The position numbers and the translations under genes are program-made. From positions 1,612,001 through 1,676,000 of the forward strand of contig JAHLKG010000002.1 in NCBI GenBank assembly GCA_025526995.1: a stretch of DNA of 64,000 nt, in the 5' to 3' direction. Positions within the stretch are counted from its first letter, which is position 1, and each line of letters starts with the position of its first letter. Positions 1-10,576 of this stretch are shown piece by piece. The stretch is from Powellomyces hirtus. Lineage: Eukaryota > Chytridiomycota > Chytridiomycetes > Spizellomycetales > Powellomycetaceae. The notes beneath the pieces were generated by a model. It saw only the letters and a list, made by a program, of their open reading frames with translations. It searched no databases and had not been told where the DNA came from.

Positions 1-213
1 AGCTATGGTGCTCATGGTAGATGCCCTGCATCACACTTCCCCGTTGGGGAGACCACTCAGCGGTTCCCCGGCCATCGTCCAATGATGCCGGTATCTCACC
101 TAGTGAGGTCTACTGCCTCGCAGTCTTCGGCTCATCGCCCAGCGGGATATGCTGCCCAGCAGCCTTCGGCCATCGTCCAACGATGCCGGCATCTCACCTC
201 ATGAGGTCTACTG
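1..213 (-). repeat. Hairpin-array remnant flanking element A
   Basis: This stretch matches 11923-12135 with one mismatch seen (position 1). It is therefore part of the 3' hairpin array of a reverse-oriented family 1 chromovirus, the same sequence that lies left of element B. It contains small inverted repeats such as CATCGT-CCA-ACGATG. It ends in TACTG directly before the LTR of element A, exactly as at element B. The rest of the host copy lies outside the window to the left. Confidence 0.8.
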
Positions 214-488
214 TGTAATGAGGCGTGGCTCACCAGCCTAAGCCTAGACACGCGTCGGGAAGGGTCCCGCGCGAGATGGATGCTAGCGTCAGCATCCCGA
301 AGGGTACTAGACCTCAGAGATGGCCACGGATGGCCATCACGTGACTAGGGCCGCTCCGCGGCCTAGAAGAAAAGTAGGAATGCTCCGACGAGGGCGCATT
401 CAAGACTTAGAGATCTTACAGTAGAACTAGACATAGGGAATTCCCAAATAGAAGACTAGACTCTGGCAACGGACCTAGTAATATTACA
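214..488 (+). repeat. 5' LTR of element A
   Basis: This 275-bp LTR has TGTAAT...ATTACA terminal inverted repeats. It should contain the promoter for the sense transcript and the polyadenylation region. Versus the 3' LTR it differs at cgcgtcg/cacgtcg, cccgcg/cccgtg, cagaga/caggga, tccgcgg/tctgcgg and cccaaa/cccgaa. Most of these are changes at CpG. Confidence 0.95.
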
Positions 489-500
489 TGGTAGCACCAC
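489..500 (+). other. Primer-binding site of element A
   Basis: TGGTAGCACCAC directly abuts the LTR. TGGTAGC is complementary to the 3' CCA end of an initiator methionine tRNA, the usual primer for minus-strand synthesis in this type of element. The same 12 bases follow the 5' LTRs of copies B and C, and of families D and E. Confidence 0.75.
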
Positions 501-516
501 CCCGTAGACGACAACA

Positions 517-1728
517 ATGGCACGTAGCACCAGGAACAGCCCAATGGCAGTAGGAGAACCCGAAGTAGACACACCGACCGACAACCCCGTTGCAATGTTA
601 GCTGCACAATTGGCGGAGACCCAACGCCTACTGCAGGAACAGATCGCAATGGGAGAGGCCCGCTTCGAAGCCCTTCTCTCAAGGATTCCGACTCCAGCCC
701 AACCAGCAGTTGCAACACCGCACGTCGACATCACCCTGGCGGAAGAGAACCGCACACAAATGCAAGCTGAGAAGGAACGCCGCGAGAACCTTCGCAAGCA
801 GCTGACACACTTCGACGGAAAAGGGAACAGTGAAGAGATGGTGTCGAAGGTCGATGAGTTCTTGAAGGTCCACACGCGCTACCTTGAGGCAACCGACTTC
901 AGGACGGACCACCGGGACGTCGACCACATCTCGGGGTACCTCAAGGAAACCGCCGACGAATGGTGGCAAATGCTCAGAGATGCCGGCGACCAGCCCACGA
1001 CATTGGAAGAATTCACGAGGATCCTCCGCATCCGCTTCTACCCCGCCAACTTACGAAACACCGCAGAAGCAAAGATGAAGCGGTTGGTTTTCACCAATAG
1101 CATATCTGAGTATATCGCCAAGTTCAATACCCTTCGGGCCCAGATCGCGACACTCGACGACAAGGAGCGGCTTACCCCAAGGCAAGAACGTGACTATTTC
1201 TTGACGGGATTCTCGACCAACCATGTCGGCCAGCGCATTCGGGACCACTGCTATGCCGCAACCATGAGGAATAATGGCGCCGAGATCCCGATCACCGAGC
1301 TACAGAACGAAGCTCTACTATGCTACAGGATTCGATGATATGCGGACGATGTCGCGCAGGTAACCCCCGACGGGAGGAGACATCAGTACGCTGCAGTCCA
1401 GCCGGCTCAGGTACATCGAGGGAACTATCAAGCCCGAGAAAGGGGACGCCACACCCCCTATGGCTCAGGTCGTCCCACACGCGGTATGGACAACTACCAA
1501 GGGATTTCACGCCGTGAGCGCACCATCTACGACGAACGCCGTGAGCGCAACGAATGTTTCAACTGCGGGGGCAAAGGGCATTACGCCTGTGGGTGCTCAG
1601 CAAGTAAAGGTAAAACCGGTGAGCATAGGACGTTCACCGCCCCTGTAGAGATCACCGAAGGGTCCGGAGACGAGGCGGCCAGCGACGGGGGCTCAGTCAA
1701 CAGCTCGGATTTTCGCCCCGGGTGCTGA
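517..1728 (+). pseudogene. gag: gag of element A (one nonsense codon)
   Basis: This is the structural capsid/nucleocapsid polyprotein of the chromovirus, 403 codons, co-linear with intact copy B. A premature TGA at 1336-1338 replaces GGA of copy B. The frame then continues to the CCHC zinc knuckle (CFNCGGKGHYACGC, where the Arg of B is Cys) and the normal stop. The N-terminal part is a coiled, Gln/Glu-rich capsid region with a conserved tryptophan pair near ADEWWQML. The start is the first ATG after the primer-binding site. Gag would package element RNA in cytoplasmic particles. This copy would need Gag supplied by another element. Confidence 0.88.
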
Positions 1729-4700
1729 ACGCTTGCACTGTCTCAGTACCCCAACCCCGGATGCAAGACAAGATCCCCACGGACAGACCGGGACCCCGCA
1801 TTCACAGGAAGACATTTGTGGTCCACAAGAAGGTACAAGGGCACTTTGCCCGCATCCTAATCGATACCGGATGCAACACCCTGATCATCAGCGACACTTG
1901 GGCCGCCAAACACGGCCTCCGGACCTACACCTCTCCAACTCCGCTGGAGGTCCGGTGGGGCGACAGAGCGGGAAACTACGGGGCAACAAAGATGACCTGT
2001 GGGGACCTCTCGGTGTTCACCGAGGAGAAGATCACCTACCGGGAGGATACCGTACCGTTCATGGTCGCACCAATCAGGGTCGATGCCATACTGGGCTTGC
2101 CATTCATATTGGGGCTGGACGTCCGAGGGCTTTTCGACCAAGAGGGCTTTCCAACGATGACGTTCTACCACGACAGCCAGACCCTCAGCCTTTGAGCCAA
2201 ATCGACCAACCGCCACTGGGAAGCACCGTCCGCGTGCGCCGCCCACCTACTCTCCCCACGAGAGGTACGGCCCCGCAGATTCCAGCCGGCGAAGCCAGCA
2301 CTCAATGCAGAGGGAATCTACACGGCCAAGCAATGGAAACGCTTGATGAAGAAGGGCGAGATCACTGGAGTCTTCGAGGTACACATCGTAGATGCGATTC
2401 CAGTCGCAGAGGCTCAATTTGTACGGACGGTCGACGCCAAGAAAAGGGCAATCTTGGAGGAACGACGCCACACCAACACTGAAGCCAAGGCGGCAGATCA
2501 GGAAGACCCGCTGGAGGCGCTGGCAGCCGACCATCCACTCCGACTGACCCTAGAGAAATACGTCACGACGCTATTCACCGAGCAGTCAGGCATGCCTCCG
2601 GACCGAGGCGAGGACAATTTCACCATTCGGCTCAAACCCGGCTCGAAGCCCGTGATGCAGCCACTCCGGCATTTGAGCCCTGACGAACTGGACGAGCTCG
2701 GCCAGCAGATGCAGCGTTTAATGGACAAGGGCTGGATCTCACACTCTCCCAGTCCGTGGGGCGCGCCCGTCCTATTTGCCCCAAAGAAGGACGGCGGCCT
2801 ACGCTGCTGCATCGACTACCGGGCACTGAACAAGATGACTCACAAGGATGCCACGCCACTTCCGAACCTCTCGGAGCTGCGCGACAGGCTTGTCAACATG
2901 CGGGTATTCACCGCGATCGACATCCGCGACGCGTACCACTGCATCATGATCCGACCAGAAGATAGGGAGAAAACAGCGTTCCGAACACGTTTCGGACATT
3001 TCGAATACAATGTTCTACCTTTCGGCTTAACTAATGCACCTGCTACATTCCAGCGACTAACCAACAAACTCTTGGGCGACAAGTACGACGCCTACGTGAT
3101 CTCGTACCTCGACGATATTCTCATATTCAGCACCGACATGAGTTCGCACATTCAGCACGTTGACGAGGTCCTCAAGACCTTGACGGAACATCGCCTCCAC
3201 GTCAAACCCAGCAAATGTCAATGGGCGGTTGACGAAGTCGAGTTCTGCGGCCACCGAGTCGGCAAGGATGGCCTGAGTATCGCCCCCTCCAAGGTGACCG
3301 CGGTCCGGGAACGACCTCGCCCGACCAACTCCCTGGAGCTCCTTAGCTTCATGGGCCTCGTCAACTATGTCAAGGAATACATCCCCGAGTATGCACAGAT
3401 TGCCCTACCCCTAACGAATCTGCAATCCGGCAACCGCCCATGGCAGTGGGGTGACGAGGAAGATCGAGCGTTCAATCGCTTAAAGGAATTATGCTCCTCG
3501 GCACCCACCCTAGCGTACTTCGACCCGGCGCTCGACACCTACTTGTTCACGGACGCATCGGGCTACGCCTACGGCGGATGGCTGGCGCAACCGGCCAAAG
3601 GGGATTTCCCTTACCCTCACCCACTACCAACCACCAAATCGGGCTTAGCCAACCTCCCGCAACTTCGCCCGGTGACATACTACTCCCGCAAGATGCAACC
3701 CGCCGAGACTCGATACCCCGTGCATGAACAAGAACTACTGGGATTAGTCAAATCCATACGCGCCAACCGCCATTACCTCATCGGCCGCCCATTCCGCGCA
3801 TTTGTTGACCACAAATCCCTGATCTACCTCCAGGAACAACCCCACCTGTCACGTCGCCAAGCAGGCTGGGTCGAGTTTCTCCAACAGTTCGATTTCTCAG
3901 TGGAATACCTCCCCGGCACATGGAATTCAATCGCCGACTTCCTCAGTCGCAACCCGACTTATGCCCCCAAGTGTGCAACCTGCCAGGCCAAGATCGACGT
4001 GGTCACCGCCATTGTGCAGATGGAGAAGCCCGTCCCGACGCACATGCCGACCGCTGCGGACTGGACCCAAGCGCTCGCATCGGATGATTTCGGCCAAAAC
4101 ATCTTACTAACCATCAACAGTCCACCGGAGAACCTATCCGGCCATGCACGCCGGTTCCGGACAGTGGACTCCCCTCCGCACCGCTTCTTGATGTACCATG
4201 ACCGTCGGTACGTCCCCGACAGCTTGCGGGGGCCACTCCTTCAGATTCATCACGACTCCCTCGCGAACGGTGGTCACTCCGGTGTCCAACGAACGCTCGC
4301 CAAACTTCTGGAGTCGTACTATTGGCCTCACATGGAGCGTGATGTGTACCAATATGTCCGCACCTGCCCTACCTGCCAACGTCACAAGCGAACCGCGCCG
4401 ATCGGTTTCCTCCGCAGCTTACCGATCCCCGACGCTCGTTGGCAACAAATCGGCATGGATATATTCTTCCCCACGTCAGGCTCTAAGGGGGGGGAACCTC
4501 GGGTAGAGCCCGACGTGACGAAGAACCCTTCGCACCACACCGGCGAGAGACTGACCAAGACGGCGGACGCCGTACTCCTCATTGTTGACTACCTTTCATG
4601 CCGCGTGATACTTCTACCGACTAACACACGCGCTACAGCTCCAGAGACGGCTCAACTCTTTCTAGAACAGGCATTCCGCCACACGGGGTTACCCCACACC

Positions 4701-5651
4701 ATCGTGAGCGATCGGGACCCCAAGTGGCTAGCAGAATTCTGGCGGTACCTTATGCGGGCACTCGACGTCAAGCAGGAACTTTCGTCGGCACGACATCAGC
4801 AGACCGACGGCAAGGCGGAGAACGCCATCAAGACGATCAAGGGAATCATGGGCCCCTTTCTTGACTATGCCGGCTCCAACTGGAAGAGTTTACTCCCCAC
4901 CCTCGAGTACAACTACAACCGAACGCCGCAGACATCGACGGGACTATCCCCTTTCGAGATTGACCTAGGCCGCGTTCCCCGAGTACCGAACCAATGGGTA
5001 GCACCTAACCCCGGAGAGATAATAAGACAATCGGCACGAACCGCCGTGGAGAGACGGATTAAGGAATTTGCCGACGTGAGTCGCATCGTGCAGCAACGGC
5101 TCCGAGACGCACAGGACCAGCAGGCAAAGTACTACGACCGCAAGAAGCACACGGAAGCATACCGAGAGGGTGACAAGGTCTTACTTCATCGTGAGGGTAT
5201 CGCAATTACCAGCATCACCACAAGGAACAAAAAGCTAGCTGAACAATGGATTGGGCCATTCACAATACGCGGCAAGGGCCCGCATCCTGACACCTACGAG
5301 CTCGAACTACCCAAGGAGTTCACCGGGTTGCACCCAGTCTTTCATGTCAGCATTCTGAGACGTTACCATGACCCGGGCGGTACCCCGTACAGACAGGTCA
5401 CCGCCCCGCCTGAGCCCGAGAAGGACGAAGACGGTCAGGAGACCTACCAAGTGGACAAGATCCTAAATGCCAGATGGCACAGGAACACCGAGCAGTTCTT
5501 AGTCAAGTGGACAGGTTACGACAACACCCAGAACACGTGGGAGCCGTATGCACACGTGAAGGGAACGACCGCACTGGAAGAATGGCTCCGGGAGCACCCC
5601 GGAGAGGACCGCGGCCAAAGGCTAGCGGCCAGGCGACGTAAGAGAGCCTAG
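1722..5651 (+). pseudogene. pol: pol of element A (PR-RT-RNaseH-IN-chromodomain, one nonsense codon)
   Basis: This is the co-linear equivalent of the 1309-codon pol of copy B, lying -1 relative to gag and overlapping its end. It has a DTG aspartic protease (ILIDTGCNT), then a TGA at 2193-2195 where copy B has CGA. The rest is open from 2343 to 5651: RT with YLDD, RNase H (FTDASG), an integrase HHCC zinc finger (GGHSG...CPTCQRHK), a DDE core (GMDIFF, SDRDPKW, TDGKAENA) and a C-terminal chromodomain (FLVKWTGYDNTQNTWEP). The chromodomain is expected to target integration to marked chromatin. No ATG starts the frame near gag, so expression by frameshift is inferred. Confidence 0.9.
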
Positions 5652-5699
5652 ATAGCGAGCTGTACCGTAAATTAACAAGAAAAATGCTACTTGAGGTAG
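5652..5699 (+). other. Short spacer after pol of element A
   Basis: A 48-bp spacer lies between the pol stop and the hairpin array. I see no gene in it. Confidence 0.6.
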
Positions 5700-6440
5700 A
5701 GGACATTATAGTGTGAGATTCCGGCATCGTTGGACGATGGCCGGAGGCTGCTGGGCAGCATACCTCGCTGGGCGAGATGCCGGCATCGTTGGACGATGGC
5801 CGAAGGCTGCTGGGCAGTATACCTCACTAGGTGAGATGCCGGGATCGCTGGGCGATGAGCCGACGGCTTGCCGATGCAAGGTGACCGGCACCAGATTTGC
5901 ATGGCGGCGTACCTCGAGACCCGCGGGGACCATGGCCGTGGTACATACCTATGCGAAGGGGAAGAGAAGGGCTTCGGCCAAGATACCGGAATCGTTTGAC
6001 GATGGGCCGAAGGCCGCTGGGCGGCATACCTCACTGGGTGAGAAGGGTGATGCTGGGCATCGACCGGCTGCCGATGCAAGGTGACCGGCACCAGATTTGC
6101 ATGGCAGCGTACCTCGAGACCCGCGGGGACCATGGCCGTAGTACATACCCACGCGAAGGGGAAGAGAAGGGCTTCGGCCAAGATACCGGCATCGTTTGAC
6201 GATGGGCCGAAGGTCGCTGGGCGACATACCTCGCTGGGCGAGATGCCGGGATCGCTGGGCGATGAGCCGAAGACTGCGAGGCAGTAGACCTCACGAGGTG
6301 AGATGCCGGCATCGTTGGACGATGGCCGAAGACTGCGAGGCAGTAGACCTCACGAGGTGAGATACCAGCATCGTTGGACGATGGCCGGGGAACCGCTGGG
6401 CGGTCTTCCCAATGGGGAAGTGTGATGCAGGGCATCTACC
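5700..6440 (+). repeat. Covarying mini-hairpin array of element A
   Basis: Imperfect tandem units of roughly 60 bp are built from three consecutive mini-hairpins with 5-6 bp stems and 3-nt loops, joined by short linkers such as GCCGAAG. Examples are CATCGT-TGG-ACGATG, GCTGC-TGG-GCAGC, CTCGC-TGG-GCGAG, ACTGC-GAG-GCAGT, CTCAC-GAG-GTGAG and GTCGC-TGG-GCGAC. Stem sequence differs between units but both arms change together. A perfect 12-bp palindrome, GATGCCGGCATC, joins neighbouring units. The array is non-coding and lies between pol and the 3' end of the antisense gene. Its function is unknown; a structured RNA region or a recombination-prone DNA structure are both possible. Confidence 0.85.
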
Positions 6441-6654
6441 ATGAGCACCATAGCCGGGAGGAAGCCGAGTGACATTGGACACAGCGGACGCATACAAAAT
6501 GCTACAAGGCTCAAGGGAGCACAGCGATGAGAAGGCAAGTACAGCGATGAGATTGTGGTACTGAATTTGATTATACGGGCCGAAGGCCAGGCCCCGAAGG
6601 AGCAACAGACAACAAGCGAAAGTATGTACAAGAAGAAGGGGGGGGGAAAACTAA
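6441..6654 (+). other. Spacer between hairpin array and antisense gene
   Basis: About 210 bp of non-coding sequence, conserved in copy B and, after inversion, at 11726-11930 of copy C. It would contain the 3' UTR and terminator of the antisense gene on the minus strand. I see no other gene in it. Confidence 0.5.
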
Positions 6655-7393
6655 TCAACCAATCTTGGTGAAGGAGAATTGGCACCGGATGCCGTGGCAC
6701 CGGTCGCCCAACCCGCACCGGAGGGGGGTGTAATTTGCCACGTTCATCTCGCTGCGAAGAGAGCTGAGTTAGTCAGGTAAGACAGCAGCAGGCCGAAGAG
6801 TACTACTTACGCGCGGACGTGGCCCATGCAGTGGAGATGGTTGCATGGAAACATGCGGAGGTCCGCTCCGACATGGTTGCAGCCAGCGAACTGGCACCCG
6901 GCGGGGATGGCCGCGAAGAAGAGGACCCGGTCGCAGTGGGGGGCGCCGCATGTCAACTGGCCCTGAGGGCCGTCGTTCTGGAAAGCAAAGGAACAAGGGA
7001 ACCATACCGTTAGGAAGACATCAGGCCGCCTCTCAGCGAAGGGGAACATACCGTGTCGTCGGCCGCCGCCGCGATGCAGGGCCGGCACACCAGATGGTGG
7101 CATTCAGACATAAACATCTTGCTCTTGCGGAATTGGCGGCACTTCCAGCAGGCGGGCAAGTCGGCCGACCTCTCGGGGGTGGACTTTTCATGGACCGAGG
7201 GGTCCTGGAGACAACAAGGGAAGACGGGGAACATGAGACGAGTTGCCACAGCCGAGGATGAGCACCGACCCCTACTTACCTGGGCGGGCTGGGCCCGCTT
7301 GGTCGCGCCCTTTGCGAGTTGTTGGGTGGGCCGGCGCTTGCCCGTGGTGGTGGTGTCGGAGGGGAGAGGAGAGTTGTTGGCGACGTCGGCCAT
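6655..7393 (-). CDS. Antisense RING-like Cys/His protein carried by element A, three introns
   Basis: This host-style spliced gene lies inside the retrotransposon on the strand opposite to gag-pol. Exons are 7280-7393, 7052-7204, 6811-6977 and 6655-6751. Introns are 75, 74 and 59 bp with GTAAGT/GTATGT donors and CAG acceptors. The exons sum to 531 nt, exactly 176 aa plus stop. The N-terminus is basic and Thr-rich. Exon 2 has a RING-type core (CWKC, then ECHHLVCRPC). Exon 3 has more paired Cys/His (PCNHLHCMGH) and exon 4 ends with CGLGDRCHG. A zinc-binding, possibly E3 ubiquitin ligase-like role is inferred from the core alone. Because it is antisense, its introns cannot be spliced from the genomic sense RNA, which explains their survival through retrotransposition. 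Copy B has the same gene with few changes. Confidence 0.85.
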
Positions 7394-7835
7394 GTTGTCT
7401 GTATGTATGTATGTGTGTGATGTGTGTGTGTCGGGCTACAAAGGAAAGAAGAGTGAGAGGGGGGAGATTCAACGGGCAGTACCTTTTAAAGGCTCGACCT
7501 GCTTGGGAATGCTCGGAAATTCAGGTGTTAGTGTTTCATCCCCTACGGAGCGCAGCAGATGTTACTTATCGAAATCCACATGGAGGAAGCTACTTGTGAT
7601 TCATCTAGGGCCCCTGCGAAGAGAGAAATAGACTTTCCGACGATTTCGCGCACCACGAAGGGCGGAGACTACCCGTCGGAGACTACCGCGACGCGACCCG
7701 CGCCAGGGCCGCCTCCCCAGCCTCATCTTCCCACAACCACGTCAGCATCCGTTAACCCGCCGCCGCCTGGCTTAGGCAAGCTTCGCCCCGCTGAAGAGAT
7801 TCGAGCCTAAGAGATAGTCGCGAATCTAAGGGGGG
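7394..7835 (-). promoter_or_regulatory. Upstream region of the antisense gene plus polypurine tract
   Basis: About 440 bp lie between the antisense ATG and the 3' LTR. A TATA-like TTTAAAAG lies about 95 bp upstream of the ATG on the minus strand. Much of the block is near 88 percent identical by eye to the equivalent block of divergent copy C (10577-10940), so it is probably the antisense promoter and leader. The sense-strand end, AATCTAAGGGGGG just before the LTR, is the polypurine tract that primes plus-strand DNA synthesis. Confidence 0.6.
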
Positions 7836-8110
7836 TGTAATGAGGCGTGGCTCACCAGCCTAAGCCTAGACACACGTCGGGAAGGGTCCCGTGCGAGATG
7901 GATGCTAGCGTCAGCATCCCGAAGGGTACTAGACCTCAGGGATGGCCACGGATGGCCATCACGTGACTAGGGCCGCTCTGCGGCCTAGAAGAAAAGTAGG
8001 AATGCTCCGACGAGGGCGCATTCAAGACTTAGAGATCTTACAGTAGAACTAGACATAGGGAATTCCCGAATAGAAGACTAGACTCTGGCAACGGACCTAG
8101 TAATATTACA
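7836..8110 (+). repeat. 3' LTR of element A
   Basis: 275 bp, TGTAATGAGG...TAATATTACA, five transitions from the 5' LTR. It is followed by GAAGG, an LTR of element E, rather than by the expected TACTG duplication. The crossover that joined A to E therefore probably occurred in this LTR. Confidence 0.92.
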
Positions 8111-8385
8111 GAAGGGAAAAAGTCCCCCCTTCTCAAACAGAGACAATCCACACACGCGATCGTCTTCCCCTTAAGAAATTTAAGACTTCTACACCTTTTC
8201 TCTACTTCATTCCTCTAAATCGGCACTCCCTCTTGTCACTCTCGCTTGAATCGAACTTCTAGTCCACTCCTCCCGCCTGAAACTCAGGCACCTCACATGG
8301 TAGCACCACTCCCATTCTTTCCTAACAGTACTCACTTCCTCTCCGCTTCTTCCTTTCTTTTCAGTAATCTTTAGTTACATTTGCA

Positions 8386-9597
8386 ATGGCCGCACCTGCC
8401 CCTGCCGCTTGGACTATCGCAGCCCCTATCGGCCCAGTCCTTCAGAACAATGACCGACTCGGCGAATTAACCCTTCGAACTACCCTCGCCGCCAATATTA
8501 AAACCATTCCTTACTATTCCGGTGAACATGACATGGAATTGATCGACCTTTTCGTTACGACTAATGTCCGAGCATGCAATCACCTTGTTGCGGCCCATAC
8601 CGGCATTGTTTATAACGGGTTTACGTACTTTGATGAGTATGCAGTTACCAACATGGATCCTTCGGTTATTCTCTGGCATACGGGCATCATGAATGTTCTT
8701 TGCATTATGCCAGCAGCCCCTGTTGAAGGTGTCACCGCTTGGTGGTCTAATCAGTTCTACCAACGCTGGATGCCTCGGAATGTCACTACGCGCTTACATC
8801 AGGAAATGGCAGCTCTTTCTCTTGATACCTCCTTGGAAGACTATATTCGTGAATTGGAACGCTATTGCCATCTCGAAACGATTGCAGTACGAGCTAACGG
8901 CACTATTACTGAGTGACTCTCGAATGAGGGCGAGATGATTGATCTCTTTCGAGCCAGCCTTTTTCGAAACATGACGTATGGCCTCTACCTCGTTCAAGCC
9001 CTCCAGAATTTTATGACCCTACATTTGACTATGGGTCAGGCCATGACTTGGCCTCTTGCCGTCATCTGCGTTCGAAATGCAGCAGCCTCTCGTAATTTGG
9101 TTGATGGTCAACTTAGCGCACCTAAACCTCAAAACCGAATGCCGACCCGTTTTCATCCATACTCGGGTATTGAACAAGGTCCTTCTCGTCCCTATCATCG
9201 TGGGTTTCAATCCACATGGACAACTCCAGGTGCTCCACAGGGACCCGCGAATGAGAATCCTCGACAAGCAGCTCCGCAAACGCCTGCGAGGAGACCTACT
9301 GCATCGACTCCTAATATCGCACAGCAGAGAATTCCACCGAGACAACCAGCACTTCCTAATACCACGACAACACAAAGGGCTCTTAACCCTTGACGTGGGA
9401 ACGTGATGTTATGTAAACGTTGTGGACGAACTAATCATTTGATGAAAGATTGTTTTGCCAAACGAGATGTCAATGGTGATAGCCTCGGAGACAAGCCTCC
9501 CAGTACATACCGTAATGCAAGAATCGCTCGAATGGAATCTAGGCAAGAAGATCATACTGAAGGAGATTCTACGGATTTTCTGGACAGCTGGGAATAG
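8386..9597 (+). pseudogene. gag: gag of element E (two nonsense codons)
   Basis: One reading frame runs from ATG 8386 to TAG 9597 and is interrupted by TGA at 8914-8916 and 9391-9393. It aligns throughout with the gag of element D (for example YYSGEHDMELIDLFVTTNV). The C-terminal zinc knuckle is CKRCGRTNHLMKDC (C-x2-C-x4-H-x4-C). The first stop lies where D has an Arg codon, consistent with CGA to TGA decay. Gag would form the particle shell; this copy is dead. Confidence 0.85.
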
Positions 9598-9629
9598 AGA
9601 TCGGTTCCTCCCAGCCTAAGGGGGGTCAT

Positions 9630-9929
9630 ATGGTCCTCCCTGAATCCGACATCCCTTGGATGACTTGTAATCGTCCACCCAAGAGCCCTATGGGCAATCC
9701 TACTGCAATCTCCCGTGCTAATCTGGAAGCTAACCTCATACCAGGCAAAGCTTCGAACGCGCCTAGTTGGGTATTCCGTATCAAAATTGGCAATGCACCA
9801 ATTATAGCCCTTCTGGATACTGGCTGTAACACCATGGTCGTCCAAGATCGAATTGCAGAAGAACGACAACTTCAAAGGAAACCCTTTGAACATCCTTACA
9901 ATATCGACACCGCTGGCGTGGGACAAACT
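9630..9929 (+). pseudogene. pol: 5' fragment of pol (protease) of element E
   Basis: A frame in -1 relative to gag encodes PESDIPWMTCNRPP and then the aspartic protease core ALLDTGCNTMVVQDR. It matches element D until IDT-GVGQT, where a family 1 LTR is inserted. RT, RNase H and integrase are missing. Confidence 0.85.
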
Positions 9930-10070
9930 TGTAATGAGGCGTGGCTCACCAGCCTAAGCCTAGATACGCGTCGGAAAGGGCCCCGCGCAAGATGGATGCT
10001 AGCGTCAGCATCCCGAAGGGTACTAGACCTCAGGGATGGCCACGGATGGCCATCACGTGACCAGGACTTG
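9930..10070 (+). repeat. Truncated family 1 LTR inside element E
   Basis: It begins TGTAATGAGGCGTGG directly after protease sequence and follows the family 1 LTR for about 140 bp, to near CATCACGTGACCAGGAC. Homology then stops. The remaining half of the LTR and any internal sequence are missing here. Confidence 0.85.
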
Positions 10071-10301
10071 TTGGTCTGAGAGTATCTGGGTAGATAGTTG
10101 AGGAAGCTTTCAGGGTAGTTGACTGAGCAAAACAACGAAGTAACTTAATCCCGCTCTTGTTGGAGAAAAAGAGAAAAGTCCCACCGATATATTAAGTATG
10201 GAAGGAAAACTACTTATATCGGAGTTGATCACGTGGATTCATGTGATCGCTTGATACGCCCTGCGATGGCGCAGTTGTGACTCGATGACAGAGTCTGTAC
10301 G
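10071..10301. other. Unassigned 230-bp segment between two LTR pieces
   Basis: Non-coding sequence that matches nothing else in the window that I can see. It separates the truncated LTR from the inverted LTR at 10302. It may be a fragment of another repeat. Confidence 0.4.
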
Positions 10302-10576
10302 TGTAATAATACTAGGTCCGTTGCCAGAGTCTAGTCTTCTATTCAGGGATTCCCTATCTCTAATTCTACTGTAAGATTTCTAAGTCTTGAATACGCCCTC
10401 GTCGGAGTATTCCTACTTTTCTTCTGGACCGCGGGGCGGTCCCGGTCACGTGATGGCCATCGGTGGCCATCCCTAATGTCTAGTACCCTTCGGGATGCTG
10501 ACGCTAGCATCCATCTCGCGCGGGGCCCTTCCCGGCGCGTATCTAGGCTTAGGCTGGCGAGCCACGCCCCATTACA
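10302..10576 (-). repeat. Left (3') LTR of element C, divergent subfamily
   Basis: 275 bp, read on the minus strand as TGTAATGGGGCGTGG...ATTATTACA. About 24 differences from the right-hand LTR of element C are visible by eye, much more than the 3-5 differences within A or B. The adjacent CCCCCCAT on the plus strand is the polypurine tract. Confidence 0.88.

Larger units (their letters stand above)
214..8110 (+). mobile_element. Ty3/gypsy chromovirus copy A (family 1), complete but mutated
   Basis: This is a full-length LTR retrotransposon of about 7.9 kb. In order it has a 275-bp LTR, a primer-binding site, gag, pol (protease, RT, RNase H, integrase, chromodomain), a hairpin array, an antisense RING-like gene, a polypurine tract and a second 275-bp LTR. 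The two LTRs differ at five positions by eye, all transitions, so the insertion is young. Gag carries one and pol carries one premature TGA, so this copy cannot make its own proteins. The base left of the element belongs to the hairpin array of another family 1 copy, while the base right of it belongs to an LTR of element E. No TSD is present, so its 3' end has recombined. It is the duplicate of copy B at an offset of about 11922 bp. Confidence 0.93.
8111..9929 (+). mobile_element. Truncated chromovirus E (relative of family D)
   Basis: This is the 5' part of a second type of Ty3/gypsy element: the end of a 5' LTR (8111-8297, ending GGCACCTCACA), the primer-binding site TGGTAGCACCAC at 8298, gag, and the start of pol up to the protease. 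It is cut on the left by the LTR of element A and on the right by another family 1 LTR that starts at 9930. The LTR end, gag and protease resemble element D, but with enough differences to be a separate subfamily. Confidence 0.85.

Noticed and set aside
2343..2345. True pol start at an internal Met in copy A
   Set aside because: Copy B shows the frame extends upstream through the protease; the apparent start only reflects the nonsense codon at 2193.
5700..6440. CRISPR-like repeat array
   Set aside because: Units are imperfect palindromic blocks without unique spacers, and they sit inside a eukaryotic retrotransposon.
10071..10301. A possible solo LTR of a third family
   Set aside because: No matching copy, clear terminal inverted repeats or TSD in this window.
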